Origin: JBFLYN01 sp040756655
GTDB taxonomy: Bacteria; Bacillota; Sulfobacillia; UBA8153
Direction: 5' to 3'
Length of the DNA stretch: 32,961 nt
NCBI GenBank assembly: GCA_040756655.1
Contig: JBFLYN010000037.1
Coordinates: 1 to 32,961, forward strand
Shown: positions 1 through 7,331 of the stretch, piece by piece
Position numbering within the stretch: position 1 is the stretch's first letter
How the letters are laid out: each line of letters opens with the position of its first letter
Position numbers and translations under genes: made by a program
The notes under the pieces: model-generated
Told to the model about the DNA's origin: nothing
The model's input: only the letters and a program-made list of their open reading frames with translations
Databases searched by the model: none

Positions 1-557
1 GGCATGTGGCGGCGGTGTTAGGGACCTTGCAGCGCCTGGGGCTGGACCGCATCATCAGCCCGCGGCGCAGCCGCGAGCGCGACCTGGTGGTGGCCCGGCT
101 GCTGGACCCCACTTCCAAACTCGCCACCGCGCGGGGCTTCGACCCCCAGACCTGCCACCACACCCTGGCCGAGGAATTGGGCATCGAGGCGGCCAGCGCC
201 GATGAACTGTACGCCGCCATGGACTGGTTGTTGTCCCAGCAAGAACGCATGGAGACGGAACTGGCTCAGCGCCACTTGGCGGGAGGTCAGCTGGTGTTAT
301 ATGATGTGACCTCGGCCTATTTCGAAGGCCGCCATTGCCCGCTGGCGCACTTGCAACGCCAGCCTCCAGAGCGTCGCAATCAGACCGCCAGCCCGGGGGA
401 GCACCGCCAAGCTAACGAAGAGAATTGCTCCAAAGCTACCCCTAGCCATCGCCGCGATCAGGCCTTCCGTTTCAAGGAGCCACCAAAACCGGGCCGTACG
501 CTGGTGCGCACCAAGCACTATGAAACATCGTCGCTTCGCGACCTAGGTCCGGGTTGA
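1..557 (+). pseudogene. IS1634-family transposase, N-terminal fragment
   Basis: The reading frame is open from the left window edge, so the true start lies outside. The first ~115 residues read like the N-terminal half of an IS1634-type DDE transposase: the DPTSKLATARGF segment, the DELYAAMDWLL segment and LVLYDVTSAYFEGRHCPLA, which carries the first catalytic Asp. After about base 350 the expected continuation (HNRDGKKGKLQIV-like and the GDRGM region) is absent and is replaced by low-complexity, hydrophilic residues up to the TGA. The second Asp and the Glu of the catalytic triad are therefore missing and the copy cannot be active. The family call is firm from the conserved motif. Where homology ends and unrelated DNA begins is only approximate. 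Confidence 0.75.
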
Positions 558-895
558 AAGCGGTCAGTGCTGCTGAGACGGCAGGTCCAGCATAGATGCT
601 CCTTACTTGTACTCCTGGTGTGGTTGCTCCCGCACGCCGGGCAGATGACCTCACCGTCAACTTCCTTCAAGACCGCTAGGAGAGGTGCCGGCCACTCCTC
701 GACAAACAACCAGAGGGCTCGCCCGTAGTCCCATCCACAGTTCGGGTTATGGCACCGTGTCTGTTGTGCGCCCATAGCAATTCCGCACTTCGGGCACGCA
801 GGCTTTCCTGTCGCGTGGCTCTGGCGGAAGATCTCAAGAAAGCGGCAATGTTCCACGTGTTCCGCGCATATGCCGGCGTATCTGTGCTTACGAAT
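518..895 (-). pseudogene. Zinc-ribbon protein, part downstream of an in-frame UAG
   Basis: This frame continues directly after the TAG that ends the 30-residue ORF at 896-988. It encodes a second module, CPKCGI followed by CHNPNC, nearly a copy of the module before the stop, then a tryptophan-rich linker (about bases 640-720) and a third pair, CPACG and CWTC. Such Cys pairs bind structural zinc in rubredoxin-like ribbons. The only internal starts are weak (a GTG at 856-854 with no clear Shine-Dalgarno sequence), so without readthrough it may not be translated. The C-terminal ~20 residues are Arg/Ser-rich and run toward the IS1634 fragment on the other strand, so the true end may have been lost. 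Function unknown. It may be a degraded single gene or a recent tandem duplication. Confidence 0.45.
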
Positions 896-988
896 CTACT
901 CAGCCGTAGCGTAATCGCAGTTCGGGTTGTGGCACTTCTCCTGGTGGACGTCCAGCCAGATACCGCACCTTGGGCACCGCTCTTCCAT
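896..988 (-). CDS. 30-residue zinc-ribbon peptide
   Basis: A very short ORF starts with ATG at 988-986, preceded by GGAGGAGGGAG at a good distance, the best ribosome binding site in this part of the window. It encodes a peptide with CPRCG near the N-terminus and CHNPNC near residues 19-24, that is, a complete four-cysteine zinc knuckle, and ends in TAG. The same frame then runs on for 125 more codons with a near-copy of the module (CPKCG...CHNPNC). It may be a genuine small zinc-binding protein, or the first module of a longer protein interrupted by a nonsense mutation. It lies immediately beside the truncated AAA ATPase on the other strand. No family assignment is possible. Confidence 0.45.
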   Translation of the reverse strand: MEERCPRCGIWLDVHQEKCHNPNCDYATAE

Positions 989-1023
989 AGACAGCTCCCT
1001 CCTCCGGGCTTGCAAGCTCGCCG

Positions 1024-1648
1024 GTGAAGTTGACGGCCGCCCGGCGCCCCGTGAGGTCACGCTGGCTCTACCTGCCCAACCCCCTGCTCCTCGCCCGCGG
1101 ACTGTACCGGCAGCTCCTCCTGGCCCTGGGGGTGGAGCCCCACTACCGCAAGTCGGACACCGTCAACCAGCTCGCCCAGACCCTGTGGTCGGTGTTCGAA
1201 CAGGGCAAAACCCCGGTGGTGGTCATCGACGACGCGCACCTCCTCGCCGAGGCTACCCTGCAGGAGCTCAGGCTGCTTACCAACTTCGACATGGACAGCG
1301 CCTGCCCCAAGGCGCTCATCCTCGTGGGCCACACCCCCCCTGCGGGACAAGCTCCGGCTCTCCTGCTACGACCATATCACCCAGCGGCTCACGGTGTGCT
1401 ACCACATGCGCGGGCTCACTGCCCCGGGAAACAGGGAGTACATCGCCCACCACCTGAAGGCCGCCGGGCGTACCTCGCCCCTTTTCACACCGGAGGCCAT
1501 CGAAGAGATCTTCCAGTGCGCCCGCGGCATCCCCAGGCGGGTAAACCACGTCTGCGCCAACTCGCTGCTTGCCGCCTTCATCGAGCAGAAGGAACTCGTA
1601 GACCAAAAGCTGGTATTACGGGTGATCCAGGACCTAAACGGCAACTGA
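1024..1648 (+). pseudogene. ExeA/TniB-like AAA ATPase, truncated and frameshifted
   Basis: The sequence matches the C-terminal two thirds of the ATPases that accompany DDE transposases and are often annotated as ExeA-like. Visible landmarks are LYLPNPLLLARGLYRQLL, the Walker B strand TPVVVIDDAHLL, the LLTNFDMDS segment and a sensor-like ALILVGH. The Walker A region upstream is absent, so the gene is 5'-truncated. At the C run at 1334-1340 the frame shifts by one: frame 1 gives nonsense after VGHT, whereas continuing in the other frame gives LRDKLRLSCYDHITQRLTV, YIAHHLKAAG and GIPRRVNHVCANSLLAA, ending at the TGA at 1646-1648. The partner transposase is not next to it. It is dead as written. 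Confidence 0.75.
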
Positions 1649-1757
1649 AAACCTTACCTGGCGGCCGCCCCCCCTGGGCAACCCTTCTTCGCTTCGCGAA
1701 AGAGTTATCTCAATCCGAGACAACTCGGTCACAAAAGCGTGAGACGGCACACTCGGG

Positions 1758-1785
1758 TTATCAAAAACGCAACACATGATATAAT
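1758..1785 (+). promoter_or_regulatory. Predicted sigma-A promoter of the antitoxin-toxin pair
   Basis: TTATCA (4 of 6 matches to TTGACA) at 1758-1763, a 16-base spacer, and a perfect TATAAT at 1780-1785. The antitoxin ATG follows 31 bases later, with GGAGGTG between. The region is much more AT-rich than its flanks. Confidence 0.55.
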
Positions 1786-1816
1786 AATCTTAACAGCATT
1801 ACTGGAGGTGCTAGCC

Positions 1817-2119
1817 ATGTATATTGTAAACGTCACAGACGTCCGGCGGAATATCCGCCAAATTCTGGCGAAGCTGGTAAAGACGAAGGAGCCTGTGGTA
1901 ATTTTACAGAGGTCAAGGCCCGTGGCTTATCTGGTTGACCCTGAACGCTTCGAGAAGATGCAAAAAACTGATGAAGGGGGGGCGTTGACCGAAGACCGGC
2001 GGCGTAGCTTGGAGAGAATACTACAATTGAGGGTAAAGGTTGCCAACAGAACTGGTATGCATGAGGATTCGGCGGCCTTGATCCGTGACTTGCGGGAAGG
2101 ATTGTACGGCCGTGAGTAA
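1817..2119 (+). CDS. Phd/YefM-family antitoxin
   Basis: This 100-residue protein has the N-terminal pattern of Phd/YefM antitoxins: a short strand, then DVRRNIRQILAKL, then EPVVILQRSRPVAYLVDPE, the DNA-binding fold that also autoregulates such operons. The C-terminal half is charged and helical, as expected for the segment that wraps around a toxin. The ATG at 1817 is chosen because GGAGGTG sits 6-12 bases upstream; an in-frame upstream start at 1739 would include promoter DNA. The stop overlaps the start of the PIN toxin by eight bases, so the two are translationally coupled. Known family role: neutralise the partner toxin by direct binding and repress the shared promoter. Specific targets cannot be seen. 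Confidence 0.85.
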   Translation: MYIVNVTDVRRNIRQILAKLVKTKEPVVILQRSRPVAYLVDPERFEKMQKTDEGGALTEDRRRSLERILQLRVKVANRTGMHEDSAALIRDLREGLYGRE

Positions 2120-2576
2120 CTACGTTTGTCTGGATACCTCTGTCATCATCAAGATTCTTCTGCCAGAGGACGACAGCGACAAGGCCACAGCCCTGATAAA
2201 CAGTGTCATCCAAAGTCGACAGGTTATCGTCCTCCCGGTGTTCGCTTGGGCGGAAGTCGGGACAGTGTTGCTGCAAAGGCACCGTCGGGGGATGTTAACG
2301 GCGCAGGAGATCGACGACCTGTGGTCAGAGTTCAAGCAATTTCCGGGAATCGAGTATTTGGGCGACGAGATGATCATGGATCTTACCTGGAAAATCAGCC
2401 AATCTTTCAGCATGATGACGACCTTGTATGACGCATCCTTCCTGGCAGTTGCGGAGGTAGTCGCCGAAAGAACGGGAGAGACGTGTGAGTTCTGGACTGC
2501 CGATGAAAAGCTCGTTAACGCCTTGAATGGCCGCAAGGGATATGTCAAATTGCTAAAAGACTTCGGGCCGCGATGA
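2112..2576 (+). CDS. PIN-domain ribonuclease toxin (VapC-like)
   Basis: A 154-residue PIN domain with all four expected acidic residues for metal-dependent RNA cleavage: Asp8 in LDTS, Glu48 in WAEV, Asp107 in YDASFLAVAE and Asp131 in TADEKL. The GTG at 2112 is chosen because it overlaps the antitoxin stop (GTGAGTAA), giving the usual coupled arrangement, and because it puts the strand carrying Asp8 at the N-terminus; the longer upstream ORF start has no support. Family knowledge: VapC-type toxins cleave tRNA or rRNA when freed from antitoxin. Pairing with a Phd-type rather than a VapB/AbrB-type antitoxin is common. The gene appears intact. The RNA target is unknown. Confidence 0.85.
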   Translation: MSNYVCLDTSVIIKILLPEDDSDKATALINSVIQSRQVIVLPVFAWAEVGTVLLQRHRRGMLTAQEIDDLWSEFKQFPGIEYLGDEMIMDLTWKISQSFSMMTTLYDASFLAVAEVVAERTGETCEFWTADEKLVNALNGRKGYVKLLKDFGPR

Positions 2577-2589
2577 TCCTCCCTCCGAG

Positions 2590-2781
2590 AAGGTCGGGCA
2601 AGCCCGCCCGGATCTGTGCGATCCCGACGATGCCGTCGTCGTCGCGTCGGTGATGTTGGCCCGGCCCGATGTTTTTATCACCGGGGACAAGGACTTGCAC
2701 AGGCCACAGGTGCTGGCCTTGATCCCTGTACATGCCAGCTCAGAAGCTCTGGCCCTGCTACAAGCGCACAAGGGGTCATAG
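2590..2781 (+). pseudogene. PIN-domain protein remnant, C-terminal third
   Basis: In this frame the sequence reads DPDDAVVVASVMLARPDVF, then ITGDKDLHRPQVL and a short tail to TAG at 2779-2781. This is the C-terminal Asp-containing half of a different PIN protein (the D..D..A and TGDKDL motifs). No start codon or ribosome binding site is available and the N-terminal half with the first Asp and the Glu is missing. It begins within about 15 bases of the intact PIN toxin stop, so a second PIN gene was probably deleted in place. Not expected to be expressed. Confidence 0.65.
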
Positions 2782-2831
2782 CTGTGTCGTCTCACGCTTT
2801 TGTGGCCAAAGGGGTATTCCCTTCACTCAAG

Positions 2832-2853
2832 TACCTACTACCGGTAGTAGGTA
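2832..2853. repeat. Perfect 22-bp palindrome
   Basis: The core ACCTACTACCGGTAGTAGGT is perfectly self-complementary and the symmetry extends one more base on each side (T...A). It lies between the 3' ends of two convergent units (PIN remnant and EFR1-type gene), in an AT-rich gap. No T run follows, so it is not a standard terminator. It could be an operator for a dimeric regulator, a recombination site or a cruciform. No second copy was noticed in the window. Confidence 0.7.
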
Positions 2854-2940
2854 ACAGAAAATTGCTATAAATTGCTCAAGGGCAAAGGAAATTCCTATCT
2901 CTCCACCCGGCAGGTGTGATTAGTTCGCAAAAATGTCATT

Positions 2941-3705
2941 TTATTGCTTTAAATACTTATTAATTGAGTAGCGTTTGCTTAACGGAATAAACTTTGAAAT
3001 TCTTGGCGTTATCACGCTTACAGGGCAATTATAAATGCACCTCATACACATAATGCATTTGAAGCCAAAGCAAATTTTACCCTTACCTGATCTTTTAACG
3101 TTTTTTTCAGGGCATTCTCTAATACATAAACCACAATCTGTGCAGCCCGTTTTTGTATGCAACTCTAAACCAAAGAAGCGAGAAGCTAAAGGCTCCACTC
3201 GTCCTAAAAAGTTTACAATATGAGATTTAATGGCAATTGTTTTATGAGTAACTGATAAAGCTTCTATATCTCTACTTATCTTTTCAACATCCAGTAAAGC
3301 TTGTGTCAACTGTGCACGTATAACATCCTCTGGAAAATTTATTATAATATTAAGAGGCATTGCTATGGTTTCATCAACGACAATTTTATATGATTTTCTC
3401 TCTAGCATCGTCCTGACATCTTTAGAAACAGCCCCGTTCACCCAACTTTTATTGCATCCAACACTAACAAGGCTTACATATTCGCATAATCCCATCGGTA
3501 GATTCCGGATAAATCTCTTCACCGTTTTAGGCGCATTAAAAGCATGAATAGCAAATACAAATATCAAATGATTCCCAACAGACAGCTTTGCAGGATCCGT
3601 ATGTTCTAAATCCATTATTCTGGTTTCGCTCTCGAAAGAGTCCGCCAATCGCTCTGAAATATATGCAGCATTGCCAGTAGGGCTAAATCTTATGATTGTA
3701 TACAT
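2941..3705 (-). CDS. EFR1-type flavodoxin/ferredoxin protein
   Basis: This 254-residue protein has an N-terminal flavodoxin-like half starting MYTIIRFSPTGNAAYIS, where SPTGNA is the FMN phosphate-binding loop, and a C-terminal pair of 4Fe-4S motifs, CTDCGLCIRECP and CIMCMRCIYNCP, each followed by the usual turn. This layout defines the EFR1 family of cytoplasmic electron carriers common in anaerobic Clostridia; partners are generally unknown. AAGGAG lies 5 bases before the ATG. The gene and its flanks are visibly AT-rich with AT-ending codons, unlike the GC-rich genes around it, which suggests recent acquisition. It is a single-gene unit, downstream (in its own direction) of nothing recognisable and next to an IS66 element. 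Confidence 0.85.
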   Translation of the reverse strand: MYTIIRFSPTGNAAYISERLADSFESETRIMDLEHTDPAKLSVGNHLIFVFAIHAFNAPKTVKRFIRNLPMGLCEYVSLVSVGCNKSWVNGAVSKDVRTMLERKSYKIVVDETIAMPLNIIINFPEDVIRAQLTQALLDVEKISRDIEALSVTHKTIAIKSHIVNFLGRVEPLASRFFGLELHTKTGCTDCGLCIRECPEKNVKRSGKGKICFGFKCIMCMRCIYNCPVSVITPRISKFIPLSKRYSINKYLKQ

Positions 3706-3802
3706 GTGATCTCCTTGTCTTTAAGATATCTTTAACACCCTTGTATTTAGTATTTAGTAGAATAGACGTAACTACTCAGGTCACCAACGTAATAGTTAAA
3801 GA

Positions 3803-5271
3803 TCAGACATCATCAGGAGCAAAAGGCATGCCAATGAGGGTATCACGAATTGCCCCCAATACCGGGGTAGAATTCTTCTTAACAGTAGAGATGAGCCCCT
3901 GATCCGGCAGAAGATCTGGGTACCATGCAAGGTGCGAAATCCGCCGGAGATCTTCTGCTTCACCTTCGTCATGCGGATATCACGTTCCGCCTGGTTGTTG
4001 TCAAATGGGATGTGAAAGTTGTACATGAAGTTTAGCGTCTCCTGGCGGTGCTGGTCCAATCTTTCCAGCAGGTTCCTGGCTTTGGTCTTTTTAGATCTGC
4101 CCTGCTTGCCCTTGGGTTTTTCCTCGATTACTGAGGGGTTTTCCTCGTACCCGAGGGCGATGATGCGTTGAAAGCGTGATTCGAAATCCATAAGCTGCTC
4201 CAATTCCAGATGCGTCTTGGAGTTCTCCTTTTGTTTATCCACCGCCGCCTCAATATCCAGGAGGAGATCTTTCATCTGCCGCGCCCAGGCCTAGTTCTCG
4301 TTTTCAACGATAGCGGTCAGTTCCCGCAGGTGATGGGCGTTGCAGCAGAGGGAATGGTCGCAGAGGTATTTTAAGTAAGCTTTCCAAAAGTCGTGTCTAG
4401 CGATTCCCTTGTAAATGGGCAAGAGCCCCATCTCGTCCATGGCGTCAGAGCCACGCTTGGGTTGGATGCTATAATAGGTCAGGTCTGACGTACTGGCCGT
4501 GTGCAGCCAGTATGTTTTTCCTCCCACCCGGCAGCCGGTCTCGTCGCAGTGAATGACCGGAGAGTTTAAAAGTCCTTGCTTGATCTCCTGCTCGGTGTCG
4601 GCCTGGGCCTCGCTACAGGCCTGATTTGTGGCCAGCAGGGTGCCCTCGCTGATCGGCTGCCCGAAAAGGTCCGCAAACAGTTCCCTGATCCGGTCGTAGG
4701 GAAGGAGTTGGTACTGATTGAGATAGACGGCCAAGGCCTGGACTTCGGGGCCGTACTGCACCGGCTGGGTCACTCTCTCGGGAAAAGAGGACTTGTTGCC
4801 GGTACCGCAGACCTGGCAGGTCTTCATTTCCGCCCGGTGCTCGGTGACCAAAAGCTTCAGCGGCGGGATGTCAAACACCTGGCGTCTTTGGTAGTTATCC
4901 ACGGCTTGATCGGCGAGGTGGGCGCCGCATTCCCGGCACTGCTCCACCGTATGTACCTGCGCCTGGTCGGGGCTGTCCACCATCTTCAGGGTATGGCCGG
5001 GATGTCCCTTTTGCCCGCCGCTTTTCTTACCGCTCTTTTCCCGGAGGCTTTTGGTTTTCCTCTTGAAGCCGTCGCTGGAAGGAGGCTTGCTAGAGTTCCT
5101 ACTGTTCTGGTTTAGCTGGTTTTCCAGTTGTTTGACTCTTGCTTCAAGGATGGTAATCTGCAGGGCCTGCTGCTGGTAAATGCGCTCAAAGTTTGCCTTC
5201 AGGCCCTCCACCAAGGCGACCACCGCTTCGGGGCCCTCATTGTAAACAGCCAGGATCTCTTCCCGTTTCAC
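3803..5271 (-). pseudogene. tnpC: IS66-family transposase TnpC, nonsense and frameshift
   Basis: The GTG start at 5271-5269 overlaps the stop of the DUF4338 gene (GTGA). The protein shows the IS66 TnpC layout: a leucine-rich coiled coil, a Lys/Ser-rich linker (RNSSKPPSSDG), two zinc-binding pairs (CRECG and CQVCG), then the DDE core with VIHCDETGCRV, RHDFWKAYLKY and, near the end, DNNQAERDIRM carrying the Glu. Two lesions break it. A TAG at 4293-4291 stands where the family has Gln in a QAWA segment. A one-base deletion near 3892-3894 shifts the last ~30 codons; in the restored frame they read ISTVKKNSTPVLGAI and stop at 3805-3803. No tnpA or tnpB partner is present. Ancestral length was about 489 residues, normal for the family. 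Confidence 0.9.
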
Positions 5272-6128
5272 TGAAGAACACGCCCAGGCAGGTATTTCAC
5301 TAGGGGATACAGGTAAACGGCCTTGACAGGAACCTCAAGCTTGCGGCTGCGGCCCTTAGTCAGGCCGACGCAGCGCCAGTTGGCCGCCTTGTAGCAGGTG
5401 CCCCAGAAGCGGTCTATCTCAACGAAGGTCTCCAGAAGGAGCAGGCCATGGCCGTATTTGCGCTGCCAGTCATTGATGATGCGCCAGGTAATGAGCCCCA
5501 AGATGTGGCTCGCCAAGTGGGGGACCCTCACCCAGGGGAGGATCAGAAAACGGGTGTTGTTGGTGACCAGGTGCAGATGATTGATGCGGGTGTTGCTGTC
5601 CCAGCCGATGAAATCATCCCGGGCGGCGCAGCTCCAGGCGGCGGAGCCGAACAGCAGGCAGGCAAGCGGCCGACCCAGCCGGTCATACACCAGATACTTC
5701 ATGTTTTCGCCCACCGTGCCGCTGAAACCCAGGTAGTGGTACTGGTAGAGCAGGCACTTGAAGAGGCCCCAGGATGGGTGATTAGTCTCCACCACTTCCA
5801 CCCGCAAGGGCAGCAGATCCTTTAATCTGTCGGTGATCTCGGTGGTGTCATGGGGTACCTGGATGATTGATATGTGCCCGCCCCGGATAAAGGCGTCAGA
5901 TTTACGACGGGGCAAGACGATCTGCCCTTGCTGCTCCAGCTTGAGCAAGAGATCCCGGCAGGCCATGTCCTTCATCTGGCCGACTGGGGTACACCAGTTC
6001 CAGAGATGACACAGTTCCATTGACAGCCTGGTACGGCTCCATGAAGGATTGTCAGCAATCAACCTTTGGACTGTCAGGATGTGTTCTTCGGTTATCCGTG
6101 TTACCTGAAATTCAGCTTCTGCTTTCAT
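5268..6128 (-). CDS. DUF4338 (DruA-like) protein carried by IS66 element
   Basis: The 286-residue protein has the features of DUF4338: an N-terminal winged-helix-like stretch (SWSRTRLSMELCHLWNW), a central GYxYLGF-type segment (YHYLGFSGTVGENMKYL), and a C-terminal block with WDSNTRINHLHLVTNNTRFL, SHILGL and ETFVEIDRFWGTCYKAANW. DUF4338 is the defining domain of DruA in the Druantia anti-phage system, but here none of the other dru genes is nearby. The stop TGA overlaps the GTG of tnpC by four bases, so both are one translational unit. The reading frame is intact although tnpC is broken. I infer it is an accessory transposition or DNA-handling protein of an IS66-like element rather than a standalone defence gene. 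The ATG has only a weak upstream purine run. Confidence 0.75.
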   Translation of the reverse strand: MKAEAEFQVTRITEEHILTVQRLIADNPSWSRTRLSMELCHLWNWCTPVGQMKDMACRDLLLKLEQQGQIVLPRRKSDAFIRGGHISIIQVPHDTTEITDRLKDLLPLRVEVVETNHPSWGLFKCLLYQYHYLGFSGTVGENMKYLVYDRLGRPLACLLFGSAAWSCAARDDFIGWDSNTRINHLHLVTNNTRFLILPWVRVPHLASHILGLITWRIINDWQRKYGHGLLLLETFVEIDRFWGTCYKAANWRCVGLTKGRSRKLEVPVKAVYLYPLVKYLPGRVLQ

Positions 6129-6149
6129 GGTTTTATTCTACATGATAAG

Positions 6150-7165
6150 CTGAGGTCCAGCACTATTTTTCAAGTTGGCAGGGTGGCTGAGCAGTTACAA
6201 ACATCATACCTTTCCTCACCCGCATCCGAGAAACGACTGACCGCAGTGAACCTGAACTGTGATGGGCTCACCCTGGTGTTTGGCAAGGGTAGCAATTCCA
6301 AGGCCAACTTCGCGGCCTTAGATTGCTCCCAGCTGGCCTACGTGGCCTCGCTGACTCCGGCCTGCCACGAAGACCTGCTCCGTATCCCCCAGTCCGCTTA
6401 CCAACCGGTGCAGATCAATGGTAGCACATGCCTATGCTAGCGTACCCGGCAGGAAGTCTGGGGCCAGGAACGCACAGTCGTGGTCTACCAGAGCGAGCAA
6501 TTACGCCAGGGCCAGCTGCGGGGTCTGGAGCAGGCGCTGGCCAAGAAGTTTCAGCAGTTGCACGCCTTGAAGGAGCGGCTGCAGTCACCACGCGCCCGCC
6601 TGAGAGCGGCCAGTGTGCAGCGCCAGGTTACACAGATCCTGCAGGGAGAACGAGGTCAGGGGTTGATCAAGGTGACCATCCTGGAGGATGCGGCGACCGG
6701 CCAGCTGGATATGACCTGGGAGTTAGACGACCAGGCCTACCGGCACCTGACCGAAGTCCTCTTCGGTAAGCGCATCGTAGTAACTGGCCGGGACGAGTGG
6801 TCCACTGCGGAGATCGCGGCCGCTTACTGAGGACAGAGCAGTGTGGAACAGGTATTCAAGCACTTCAAGAACCCTTACCACCATGCCGTGCGTCCCCAAT
6901 ATCACTGGACTGACCATAAGGTCAAGGTCCATACCTTCATCTGCGTCATGGCTCTGCTCTTGTCGCAGGTGCTTGCGAAGAAAGCCGCCGATTCGGGGTT
7001 CCCGTTCAGTATCAACCGGCTCATCCACTGACTATCAGGCATCCGCAAGGTGGAGGTCTCCACCGTCACTGAACTGCGGGGCCCCCCAGCGGGAGGTACA
7101 GTTCGAAGAAATGGAGCCCCGAGCTACGGCAACTCTATGAGGCGCTGACCGGAGAAAGGGTTTAG
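6150..7165 (+). pseudogene. IS1634-like transposase with three in-frame stops
   Basis: The frame reads through recognisable transposase blocks: LTLVFGKGSNSKANFAALD, LAYVASLTPACHEDLL, ERTVVVYQSEQLRQGQLRG, ELDDQAYRHLTEVLFGK, then RDEWSTAEIAAAY, SSVEQVFKHFKNPYHHAVRPQ and YHWTDHKVKVHTFIC. In-frame stops are TAG at 6438-6440, TGA at 6828-6830 and TGA at 7029-7031. The TGA at 6828 replaces the Arg of an AYRGQ motif and the others sit inside conserved text, so they are point mutations, not boundaries. A frame change between about 7080 and 7110 is needed to reach the tail KKWSPELRQLYEALTGERV ending at 7163-7165. The N-terminal half is missing; the DUF4338-IS66 element adjoins the break. Confidence 0.8.
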
Positions 7166-7331
7166 TATATACACCCTTCCTCTCCCAAAAGGCCTCCTAC
7201 ACTGGCATCTTCAACTCATCGGGCCGACTTGCGTAGGAAAGTCACGCTAGGATGCGGTTTCTCTCCTCGGTCCTGACCAGGGAAGTGGTGTCCACGCTTC
7301 AGATTCTCCAGCGGCGCATTTCCCCAGAAGG

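Noticed and set aside
3720..6180. Terminal inverted repeats of the DUF4338-IS66 element
   Set aside because: I compared sequence outside tnpC and outside the DUF4338 start by eye and found only short matches (AGGTC), not a convincing inverted repeat or target duplication.
896..6440. UAG used as a sense codon, suggested by in-frame TAG in the zinc-ribbon ORF, tnpC and IS1634-like gene
   Set aside because: UAG is the normal stop of several intact genes here (dacF-like, the GerD-like lipoprotein, DUF3048, coaE), and reading through them gives no sensible extension. The IS genes also have TGA stops and frameshifts, so decay explains them.
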